Shown here: positions 1 through 6,292 of the stretch, one piece after another | Layout: each line of letters begins with the position of its first letter | Numbering within the stretch: position 1 is the stretch's first letter | NCBI GenBank assembly: GCA_029937205.1 | Contig: JAPYQV010000060.1 | Coordinates: 1-10,113 of the forward strand | Origin: Alphaproteobacteria bacterium | GTDB lineage: Bacteria; Pseudomonadota; Alphaproteobacteria; UBA828 | Reading direction: 5' to 3' | Length of the DNA: 10,113 nt | The notes under the pieces: generated by a model | Told to the model about the DNA's origin: nothing | Databases searched by the model: none | Seen by the model: the letters and a program-made list of their open reading frames with translations, nothing else | Position numbers and translations under genes: made by a program

Positions 1-155
1 AATCGTCATCGAAGAATGGAGGAAACACTACAACACCAAGAGACCGCACAGTGCTTTGGGCTACCGCCCACCGGCCCCGGAAACCATCGTTCCGATGTAC
101 CAAAAGCCGGCCATGCACTAACATTCAAATTGGACCAATCAAGTGGGGCTGATCA
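1..155 (+). mobile_element. Right end of an IS3-family insertion sequence (partial)
   Basis: The stretch holds the end of an IS3-type transposase frame (2-121) followed by a short non-coding tail. I place the element's terminus at about 155. Read inwards on the minus strand from there, the sequence starts TGATCAGCCCCACTTGATTG, which begins with TG as IS3-family ends do. From 156 onward the sequence is aldolase coding sequence, so the junction is marked by the loss of aldolase homology. The left end and any target-site duplication lie outside the window, so completeness and activity cannot be judged. The boundary is uncertain by a few bases. Confidence 0.7.
2..121 (+). CDS. IS3-family transposase OrfB, C-terminal fragment (cut by window edge)
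   Basis: The frame beginning at base 2 reads 39 residues to a TAA stop at 119-121. It includes EEWRKHYNTKRPHSALGYRP followed by PAPETIVP. The pattern W-R-x-x-Y-N-x-x-R-P-H-S-x-L-G-Y-x-P-P is the typical C-terminal end of the IS3-family DDE integrase (OrfB), just after the catalytic glutamate region. The catalytic DDE residues themselves are upstream and not visible. This protein would catalyse excision and integration of the element. It runs toward the broken aldolase on the opposite strand, so the two genes converge. The family call is firm; the exact IS group cannot be assigned from 39 residues. Confidence 0.88.
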   Translation: MVIEEWRKHYNTKRPHSALGYRPPAPETIVPMYQKPAMH

Positions 156-753
156 GATCCACGGCGGCAATGAAATCCGGATGATCGAACTGGCCTGCAA
201 TGCCCATTGAGGCGCTGAGATCAAAATGTCCAACCCACAGACAATCGATGCCCTTCACGCCAGCGATTTCATCCGCATTGGCGACGCCATCCGGTGTTTC
301 AATCTGGGCAAAGATAGTGGTGCGCTTGTTGGCATCACGCAGCTTCTTGAGTACCGGCCCCGGAAGGTAGCGGTCATGAGCAACTTGGAGGGCAACACCG
401 CGATGGCCCTGGGAGGGGTATTTGGCATGAGCAACGATCTGAGCGGCTTCCTCGCCCGAGCTTACCATGGGCAGCATCAACCCTTCGGCGCCCATGTCGA
501 GCGCCCGGGCGATGTGATTGTAGTTTCGCGAAGGTACGCGAACGATTGTCGGAAGCTCAGCTGACTGCATGTAACGCAGCATGGATTTGAGGCTTTCGAA
601 ATTGAAGCCGCTATGTTCCATATCCAACAGGACATATTCGCAACCTGCCGCCTTCATGATCTGCCCGATACCGGGCGTATTGAACTCGACCAAGAAGGTA
701 CCGAGCTTGGCCCGCCGCGTTTGGGCCATTTCCTTCATGATGTTCTGGGTCAC
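139..753 (-). pseudogene. HpcH/HpaI-type aldolase, truncated at C-terminus by the IS element
   Basis: This encodes a class II, metal-dependent pyruvate aldolase of the 2-dehydro-3-deoxyglucarate / 4-hydroxy-2-oxoheptanedioate aldolase family, which cleaves 2-keto-hydroxy acids to pyruvate and an aldehyde. Visible family motifs are DMEHS (residues 44-48, His47), VRVP (Arg72), QIET (150-153, with metal ligand Glu152) and GHFDLSASMG (175-184, Asp178). Family members are about 250-265 residues. Here homology stops at about residue 199 and a TGA within the IS end closes the frame at 204. The lost part completes the TIM barrel, so the product is probably inactive. The start is GTG at 751-753, chosen because GGGAG lies about 7 bases upstream; an in-frame ATG six codons in is the alternative. 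It follows the GntR gene by 57 bp on the same strand and probably shares its transcript. Confidence 0.85.
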
Positions 754-810
754 CCGTTATCTCCCAATTTTTGCTCTTATGGACGTCGCGGTCGAATTTT
801 GTATTCGCCG

Positions 811-1530
811 TTAGCCTGATTCCGCGCGCCCTTTGGCGCGCCAATAAAACTTTGAGATATCTCCCAAATGCCCACGCATGGCGAGCTCCGCTCCGTCAAC
901 ATCGTGCTCAGCTATGGCGTGGAAAATTTTGGCATGCCAGTCGTATGCGCCTTTCGCGACGCCGCTGTTGCGAAGCGCCGTGTTGCGCTGTTCCGTTAGC
1001 CACCCAACGACGGCCTCATGAATGGCGACAAATACCGGATTGCTCGGAATTTGCGCGAGCACATAGTGAAAGTTCACATCCGTGCGCTCAAACGCCTGCT
1101 CATCACCGAGTGCCGCATGATTTTCCGCCAAGGCTTCTTCCAGGCGCGCGATATCCGTCTCTTTTGCCAGTCGCGCTGCATCACGCGCCAATCCGGCCTC
1201 AAAAAATAAACGTGCTTCCTGTAAATGGCGCACGCCTTGTGCATCTGTCAGCATATGGTGCACGGTTCCGGTCAAACCGTTGAGGACAGTTTCCGGTGTT
1301 GGCTTGGTAACGCGCGCCCGTTCCCCACTGGTAATCTCAACCAGCCCCATTTTCTGCAGTGCGAACAACGCCTCGCGCACAGAGGGGCGGCCAACACTGA
1401 AGCGCTCCATAAGATCGCGTTCGGAAGGCAATTTATCGCCAAGTTCGAATTCGCCGGAATGAATCAATCCCTCAAGGCGGTCCGCCACCTCGTCCGATAA
1501 TCTTCTGCGTGTAATCGTCTCTCTTTCCAT
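811..1530 (-). CDS. GntR-family (FadR/FCD subfamily) transcriptional regulator
   Basis: This is a 239-residue DNA-binding regulator. Residues about 9-75 form the winged helix-turn-helix, with the hallmark LPSERDLMERFSVGRPSVRE (34-53) and a wing ending in SGERARV. Residues about 98-225 are an all-helical FCD ligand-binding domain. Asp151 and His155 (DVNFH), His199 (DWHAKIF) and His221 (MRGHL) match the usual metal-binding set of this domain. The effector in the subfamily is usually a carboxylate such as a sugar acid, which is general family knowledge and not shown here. The ATG at 1528-1530 is preceded by a modest AGG. It is divergent from the SDR gene and upstream of the broken aldolase, so it most likely autoregulates and controls both. 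Control of the larger operon is possible but unsupported. It resembles NanR-type regulators in length and in the ETVLNGLTG region. Confidence 0.93.
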   Translation of the reverse strand: MERETITRRRLSDEVADRLEGLIHSGEFELGDKLPSERDLMERFSVGRPSVREALFALQKMGLVEITSGERARVTKPTPETVLNGLTGTVHHMLTDAQGVRHLQEARLFFEAGLARDAARLAKETDIARLEEALAENHAALGDEQAFERTDVNFHYVLAQIPSNPVFVAIHEAVVGWLTEQRNTALRNSGVAKGAYDWHAKIFHAIAEHDVDGAELAMRGHLGDISKFYWRAKGRAESG

Positions 1531-1660
1531 GGTCTACCTGTTATACCACCACTCATACCGGTATGGATAGCGCTTATCCGGCACAAATCTCCTCTTCCCT
1601 ATCCAGGGCGCGGACAATAGTTTTGTAATGTGCGCTTCACTTCCACATGGGAAAATATCT
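1531..1660. promoter_or_regulatory. Divergent control region between gntR-type gene and SDR gene, with candidate operators
   Basis: A perfect 12-bp palindrome, CATACCGGTATG, lies at 1554-1565. An extra half-site, TATACC, lies at 1542-1547, exactly 12 bp before the palindrome's CATACC. Both half-sites resemble the GGTATA element bound by NanR, a regulator of the same subfamily. An abutting imperfect inverted repeat, GGATA-GCGCT-TATCC, spans 1565-1579. The palindrome sits about 24 bp upstream of the regulator's ATG, a good position for autoregulation. For the SDR side, TGTAAT at 1624-1629 resembles a -10 box, but no convincing -35 was found. The operator role is inferred. Confidence 0.55.
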
Positions 1661-2410
1661 ATGGCGAGACTTTCAGGTAAGACAGCGGCAATCACCGGCG
1701 GCGCGGGCGGAATCGGTGGTGCCATCGCGCGCTGCTTTGCCGGCGAAGGGGCAACATTGGCGCTGCTCGATCTCAACGGTGACGGCGCTGCGGAATTAGC
1801 GGCTTCCCTGGCGGGACCGGATTCGGGCCATTTTGGCGGTGCGATTGACGTTGGCGACGAAGCCTCGGTCAATGCTGCTTTTGCGACGGCCGCAGAGGCA
1901 ATCGGCGGGATCGACATTTTGATCAATACCGCCGCGATTGCAGGTGCGGGGACCGTGGAAGAGATGCCCGTCGAGGAATGGGATCGCATGATCCAGATAA
2001 ATTTACGCGGCACGTTCCTTTGTTGCCGCGCCGTCCTGCCCGCCATGCGCCAACGGAAATGGGGACGAATTGTCAATTTTGCCTCGGAAGTTGCTCATCG
2101 CGGCAATCCGGGTCTCAGCCACTACGCCGCTTCGAAAGCGGCTGTGATCGCGTTCAGCAAGTGTCTGGCGCTTGAAGCCATCCCGGACGGCATCTGCGTC
2201 AACACACTCTCACCTGGGCCGACGGACACCACCATGCTCTCCGGCATCGACGAAAACGTAATCGCCAAACTGGTCAATGATTTGATGCCGATTGGCCGCC
2301 TCGGTAAACCGGAAGAGATCGCCGCCGCCGCACTCTTTCTTGCCTCGGACGACGCCGCCTTTTGCGTCGGCACCACTCTCCACGCCAATGGCGGAGCCTA
2401 TTTGCCGTAG
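1661..2410 (+). CDS. Short-chain dehydrogenase/reductase (SDR), classical type
   Basis: This is a 249-residue NAD(P)-dependent oxidoreductase acting on an unknown alcohol or ketone. The dinucleotide-binding TGGAGGIG is at 12-19. Asp37 after beta-2 (LLDLN) suggests a preference for NAD(H). The NNAG-like motif appears as NTAA (89-92), and the catalytic set is Asn114, Ser142, Tyr155 and Lys159 (YAASK). SPGPTDT at 185-191 and the closing GTTLHANGG are typical of classical SDRs. I prefer ATG 1661 over the in-frame ATG at 1628 because MARLSGKTAAITGG is the usual N-terminus and GGGAAAA lies just upstream. The upstream ATG would add 11 atypical residues and overlaps a possible -10 box. It is divergent from the regulator and convergent with the nitronate monooxygenase gene, with 5 bp between stops. 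Substrate cannot be predicted. Confidence 0.92.
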   Translation: MARLSGKTAAITGGAGGIGGAIARCFAGEGATLALLDLNGDGAAELAASLAGPDSGHFGGAIDVGDEASVNAAFATAAEAIGGIDILINTAAIAGAGTVEEMPVEEWDRMIQINLRGTFLCCRAVLPAMRQRKWGRIVNFASEVAHRGNPGLSHYAASKAAVIAFSKCLALEAIPDGICVNTLSPGPTDTTMLSGIDENVIAKLVNDLMPIGRLGKPEEIAAAALFLASDDAAFCVGTTLHANGGAYLP

Positions 2411-2415
2411 CCCGA

Positions 2416-3489
2416 TTACATCCGCGCCAGAACGGCCTGAGCGTCTTCGGCGAGCTTGGTGAGAAGTTCACCCGCCGGCAGAACTTTCGACAGTGCCGCA
2501 CCCTGCCCGGCCCACATCACCATCAGATCGGTCGAATTATTTTTACGGCTCGCCACGTTGAGCGAGCCTACGACGCTGTACTGCAGTGGGAAAGCCAGGG
2601 GCTCGGCGCCGCTCTCGCTCATCTCGGTGATGTATCGATTGACGATGGCCCGCGCCGGGCGGCCAGAAATGGAGCGCGTTACCTGCGTCTCTTCACCGAG
2701 CGTTTTCAGCAGTAACTCTCGGTGCAGCGGATGCATTTGCATTTCCGGGCAGGCGAGAAACGCAGTGCCCATCTGCACACCGCTAGCGCCAAGCGCAAAT
2801 GCTGCCGCAATGGCTCGGCCATCGGCGACACCACCTGCCGCAATTACCGGCAACTTCACCGCATCGGCCACTTGTGGTACCAGGGCAAAAGTTCCGATGT
2901 TGCCGGACCCGATATCGCCCAAGAATGTGCCGCGATGACCGCCCGCCTCAAGCCCCTGAGCGATAATCGCATCCACACCGCCCGCCTCCAGCACGATCGC
3001 CTCGCGTACCGTCGTTGCCGAAGCGAGAATAACGGTACCGACACTTTTGAGCCCCTCGATTATGGCGCGATCGGGCAAGCCAAAATGAAAACTCACCACT
3101 GGCGGCGTTAACTTGGTGACGACCTCCAGCATCTCTTCGCCGAATATCGGGTACATGGAGCGTGCCGTCGGCGCTTCACCGAGCCCCAATTCGGCATAAT
3201 AGGGTGCCAGCCGTTGCTGCATGGCCGCCTCGTCTTCCGCATTCGGCTCCGGCACGTCGTGCACGAAAAAATTGATATTGAAGGCGTGATTGGCGCCGTC
3301 CTGAAGCGCCGCGACATCTTCGCGAACCTGATCAGGCGTCTTTGCCGCACACCCGAGCGAGCCAAGCCCGCCGGCATTGCTCACCGCAACGGCCACTGCC
3401 GGCGTCGTCGCGCCCGCCATCGGCGCCTGAATGATGGGGTGCTCAATTCCGAGCAGATCGCAAAGATCAGTTCTAGGCCAACCCGTCAT
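2416..3489 (-). CDS. Nitronate monooxygenase-like flavoprotein (NPD family)
   Basis: This 357-residue FMN-dependent TIM-barrel enzyme belongs to the 2-nitropropane dioxygenase / nitronate monooxygenase family. Known members oxidise alkyl nitronates such as propionate 3-nitronate, while many relatives act on other substrates or are of unknown function. Visible motifs are QAPMAG (21-26), NINFF (71-75), SFHFGLP (133-139), EAGGHRG (181-187, with His185 at the position of the proposed catalytic base), AAGGVADGR (217-225) and GVQMGTAFL (237-245). Length is normal. It is the last gene of the operon, starting 3 bp after the cysteine-hydrolase stop, with GGGAA overlapping the end of that gene as ribosome binding site. 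Its placement suggests it detoxifies or oxidises an intermediate of the same pathway. The family call is strong; the true substrate is open. Confidence 0.9.
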   Translation of the reverse strand: MTGWPRTDLCDLLGIEHPIIQAPMAGATTPAVAVAVSNAGGLGSLGCAAKTPDQVREDVAALQDGANHAFNINFFVHDVPEPNAEDEAAMQQRLAPYYAELGLGEAPTARSMYPIFGEEMLEVVTKLTPPVVSFHFGLPDRAIIEGLKSVGTVILASATTVREAIVLEAGGVDAIIAQGLEAGGHRGTFLGDIGSGNIGTFALVPQVADAVKLPVIAAGGVADGRAIAAAFALGASGVQMGTAFLACPEMQMHPLHRELLLKTLGEETQVTRSISGRPARAIVNRYITEMSESGAEPLAFPLQYSVVGSLNVASRKNNSTDLMVMWAGQGAALSKVLPAGELLTKLAEDAQAVLARM

Positions 3490-3492
3490 TTT

Positions 3493-4176
3493 TTATTTCC
3501 CAAGCGCCGCGAGCGCCTCGTCCACCGTCATGACATCGCCAAATTGCTGGATGAAGGTTTCCAATGTGGCGCGGTGTTCCTCGTCCGAGAGCGCGGCGCA
3601 GCAATCGGATAGCATCACTGTTTTGAAATCGAGCATCATGGCGTCCCGCGCGGTTGATTCGCAGCACACGTTGGTTTTGGTGCCGGCGATCAGGATCGTA
3701 TCGATGCCCTGGCTGCGCAACTGGCGCTCCAACGACGAAGCGCCCAATATAAGCGCGCTATAGCGGTTCTTGAAAATTTGCGCATCTGTCGACGCAACAT
3801 CGAGATCGGGCCATATCTTCTGCCCTTCGGCGCCTGGTTCCAAGCCCGCGATGGTTTTTGTACGCACATCGTCGGCAACAAAATTATCAAAGAAACCGGA
3901 CCAATCGCTCATGCCGCCCGGACTGCTATTGGCGTGCGTCACCCAAATCACCTGCACGCCGAGTTTGCGCAAGGCAGCGCTCAGGCGGTTGATGTTAGGC
4001 ACAATCTCGCGCCCCTTGGGCACCTCGACCGGAGCACCAGGGCGGAGAAATGTGTTCTGCATATCGATCACTACCAGCGCTGTGCACGTCGGATCCAAAC
4101 GATCAAACAGATGCAGCTTGCCGCGCCGCGCCATGACACGGTCGATCACTTTCTGACGAATCTCGATGTCATGCAT
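3493..4176 (-). CDS. Isochorismatase-family cysteine hydrolase (amidase-like)
   Basis: This is a 227-residue cytosolic hydrolase. The expected catalytic triad is visible: Asp38 in ALVVIDMQN, Lys136 in IFKNRYSA, and Cys171 in GTKTNVCCESTARDA. The family includes N-carbamoylsarcosine amidohydrolase, ureidoacrylate hydrolase (RutB), nicotinamidase and isochorismatase. The NVCxESTxRD block most resembles the amide- and ureido-hydrolysing members. Two oddities at the active site are Lys167, where many relatives have a small residue, and a second cysteine (172) directly after the nucleophile. Start ATG 4174-4176 lies 2 bp after the preceding stop without a clear Shine-Dalgarno, suggesting translational coupling. 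Position after HyuA/HyuB genes fits cleavage of a ring-opened N-carbamoyl or amide product, by analogy with the N-methylhydantoin pathway. That role is inferred. Confidence 0.9.
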   Translation of the reverse strand: MHDIEIRQKVIDRVMARRGKLHLFDRLDPTCTALVVIDMQNTFLRPGAPVEVPKGREIVPNINRLSAALRKLGVQVIWVTHANSSPGGMSDWSGFFDNFVADDVRTKTIAGLEPGAEGQKIWPDLDVASTDAQIFKNRYSALILGASSLERQLRSQGIDTILIAGTKTNVCCESTARDAMMLDFKTVMLSDCCAALSDEEHRATLETFIQQFGDVMTVDEALAALGK

Positions 4177-4178
4177 GG

Positions 4179-4451
4179 CTAGATGTGGACAACATCGTTG
4201 AGAAACGGATCCTCTTCGAGCGCGGATTCGCTATCGAGCAACGTGGCGCAGCTCGGGCAATAAAATTTCCGGAGGAGCACGTTGGCGGCGTTCGAATAGG
4301 GCTCTCCCGCCGCGCCTTGGAGCGGAGTTTTACTGAGCGTCGCCGCATTCTTCCACGGTTGGCCCGACGGCCCAAGCGCATGACCGCACGACATGCAGGC
4401 AATCTCGCCACTGTCGTTCACCACCAGGGATGCCGATATGCGGGCGCTCAT
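4179..4451 (-). CDS. Small four-cysteine protein, acetone carboxylase gamma-like
   Basis: The 90-residue product has two CxxC pairs, CMSC at 19-22 and CPSC at 65-68, a spacing that suggests one zinc-ribbon site. The region AANVLLRKFYCPSC followed by LLDSE resembles the C-terminal part of the acetone carboxylase gamma subunit and the small ApcB-type subunit of acetophenone carboxylase, but the protein is shorter than the roughly 15-20 kDa of those. Its ATG overlaps the hyuB stop (ATGA at 4448-4451), strongly implying coupled synthesis and a stoichiometric partner of HyuA/HyuB. It is probably a structural or zinc subunit of the complex. It is not a shadow ORF: it fills the exact gap between two genes. 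The homology call rests on pattern recognition without alignment. Confidence 0.75.
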   Translation of the reverse strand: MSARISASLVVNDSGEIACMSCGHALGPSGQPWKNAATLSKTPLQGAAGEPYSNAANVLLRKFYCPSCATLLDSESALEEDPFLNDVVHI

Positions 4452-6277
4452 TCCGCCGCCGCCTGGCTGAGGCGGGCCGCGCGGATGGCTTCGCGCGCGG
4501 CTTCGCTCGCCGCCGTATCGACTTCGCCCGCCGCATCGAGCACAACGCCGTAAACCCGGCGCGCCACACCGGCGCTGACGCTGCCGTGGCGCACATCACG
4601 CGCCAGCCTTTCCGGCTCACGCGCCAATGGATCACCATAACCGCCGCCGCCGTCGGAGCGCACATAGAGCACGTCCTGATCCATTAGCGGATAAACACCC
4701 CAGGACACCGATTCCTGCTCGCCCGTCATTTGCTCGGTTGAGGTGGCGAAGGGATTGACGTTTTTGCCTTCGGCCGCTGCTTCGTTGTTGTGCACCCAGC
4801 GGTAGTTGCACGGCGCACCCGGATAACCGCCGCCGAGGCCGTCGCTCATGGAAAATTTTGTGCCTTTGCCGGAGACCACATAATGAATGCCGCCGTCCGG
4901 CGAATCATGCTGCTGGATGGCATATTCAAGGCCGGTGCCGCCGCGATATTTGCCCGGACCGCCGGAATCAATGGTGGCGCGGCGGAACAGGTAGCGCACC
5001 GGGAAATGGTTCTCCGTCGTCTCCACATTGGCCATGCGCCCGATCGGGTTTGGAATCTCGCCGCCGACATCGACGCCATCGGCAAAACTACGCCCGCCAC
5101 CGGCGCCGCCGAAAGTTTCGGTCATGATGCCGATCGCTTCCTGGCCTTTTTGATTTTGCCCGAACATAAAGATTGCGAAATGACTGCCATGCCAAACCGC
5201 CGTTGCCTCCTTGGCATATTTCTCGCTCGCCGAGAGCATCTTGGAAATGCAGATGCAGGCGGCGTTGTTTACCGATTGTATGGCGCCGACGGTGGCCAGC
5301 GAAATCGGTGCCGGCCGGGTGCAATTCACGATCGTGCCTTCCGGCGCGATCATGGAGATCGGGCGCAGCACACCGTCGTTCCAAGTGATGTCGTAACAGA
5401 GCAGCGGAAAGAGCGGCGCAAAGAAGCCGCCCCAGGCGGCCCAATAGGCGCAATTGATGCCGTATTTCGATTGCTCGCTCGAGCCGGTGAAATCGAAAGT
5501 GAGGGTGTCATCCTTTTTGGTCATGGCGAGAAGGACGCGATAGGTCTCGTCCTCGATATCAAAATATTGGCGCGATTCCCAGCGCCCGTCGGGCAATTCG
5601 CGGAGACGCTCGCGGAAGCTTTCCTCCGACTGGTCGACCAGCATCTGACACGCCTGATCCACCGCCTCGGGGCCATACTTATGCACCAGTGCCACCATGC
5701 GTTCGCGCGCCACATTGTTAGAGGCGATCATCGATGAGAGATCGAGCGCCACCATCTCGGGCGCCCGCACCATATTGAGGAGGGTGTCCATGATGTCGTG
5801 ATTCATCTCGCCCTGTTCGACCAGCTTAAGACCGGGCGAGGAAAAACCCTCGGTAAAAATATCGCGCGAGTCCGGGCTGAAGCCGCCCGGAACCATGGCG
5901 CCGATATCATAGACATGAACGAAGCAGGCGCTCCACGCGACCAGCTTGCCGTCATAGTGAATGGGCGCCACAAGATAGACATCCGAGGTGTGCAACGCCG
6001 CCGTATAGGGGCAATTGGTGAGGAACACATCGCCCTCATCAATTCGTCCCTCGAAGCGCCGAATGATCGATTTGCAAGCTTCCGCCGCGCTGGTCAAATG
6101 ATGCAAAAAGCCGACGCCGCCCATCAGCAATGAGCCATCGGCGCGGTAGAGCGAGACCATCAGATCATGGCCCTCATTGGTGATGGCGCTGCCTGACACG
6201 TGCTTGAGTGTTATCACCGCCTCATCGATTACGCGGTAGAGCCGGTGGCGGATGATCGAGAATGTAATCGGGTCCAT
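4448..6277 (-). CDS. Hydantoinase B/oxoprolinase-family subunit (HyuB-like)
   Basis: This 609-residue subunit is of the HyuB family, the partner of HyuA in N-methylhydantoinases, caprolactamase, and acetone/acetophenone carboxylases. It opens with MDPITFSIIRHRLYRVIDEA. Other family landmarks are NCPYTAALHTSDV (88-100), HVYDIG (121-126), FDFTGSS (261-267), GGPGKYRGGTG (439-449) and the late glycine-rich SDGGGGYGDP (541-550). In the family this subunit supplies the metal site and the second half-reaction on the phosphorylated intermediate. The NCPYTAALHTSDV and HVYDIGAMVPGG wording differs from the usual NDPYxGGTHLxDV and HHADIGG of hydantoinase B, pointing away from the best-studied hydantoinases. 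The start is well supported by GAGGAG about 7 bases upstream of the ATG. It lies 15 bp after hyuA and overlaps the small-subunit gene by 4 bases. Substrate unknown. Confidence 0.92.
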   Translation of the reverse strand: MDPITFSIIRHRLYRVIDEAVITLKHVSGSAITNEGHDLMVSLYRADGSLLMGGVGFLHHLTSAAEACKSIIRRFEGRIDEGDVFLTNCPYTAALHTSDVYLVAPIHYDGKLVAWSACFVHVYDIGAMVPGGFSPDSRDIFTEGFSSPGLKLVEQGEMNHDIMDTLLNMVRAPEMVALDLSSMIASNNVARERMVALVHKYGPEAVDQACQMLVDQSEESFRERLRELPDGRWESRQYFDIEDETYRVLLAMTKKDDTLTFDFTGSSEQSKYGINCAYWAAWGGFFAPLFPLLCYDITWNDGVLRPISMIAPEGTIVNCTRPAPISLATVGAIQSVNNAACICISKMLSASEKYAKEATAVWHGSHFAIFMFGQNQKGQEAIGIMTETFGGAGGGRSFADGVDVGGEIPNPIGRMANVETTENHFPVRYLFRRATIDSGGPGKYRGGTGLEYAIQQHDSPDGGIHYVVSGKGTKFSMSDGLGGGYPGAPCNYRWVHNNEAAAEGKNVNPFATSTEQMTGEQESVSWGVYPLMDQDVLYVRSDGGGGYGDPLAREPERLARDVRHGSVSAGVARRVYGVVLDAAGEVDTAASEAAREAIRAARLSQAAAE

Positions 6278-6292
6278 GGCTGCTCCTCGGTA

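Noticed and set aside
833..844. 12-bp palindrome TTGGCGCGCCAA near the 3' end of the GntR gene, considered as a terminator
   Set aside because: It lies inside the coding region, has no loop or following T-run on the coding strand, and the downstream aldolase appears co-transcribed.
1628..1660. Upstream ATG for the SDR gene
   Set aside because: The added 11 residues are atypical for SDR N-termini and the ATG overlaps a possible -10 box; ATG 1661 has a purine-rich site just before it.
2411..2415. Terminator between the convergent SDR and nitronate monooxygenase genes
   Set aside because: Only 5 bp separate the stops and no stem with a T-run is visible across the junction.
4790..5737. 315-codon plus-strand open frame opposite hyuB
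   Set aside because: Fully antisense to a clearly recognised HyuB gene, with low-information, Arg/Ala/His-rich translation and no domain.
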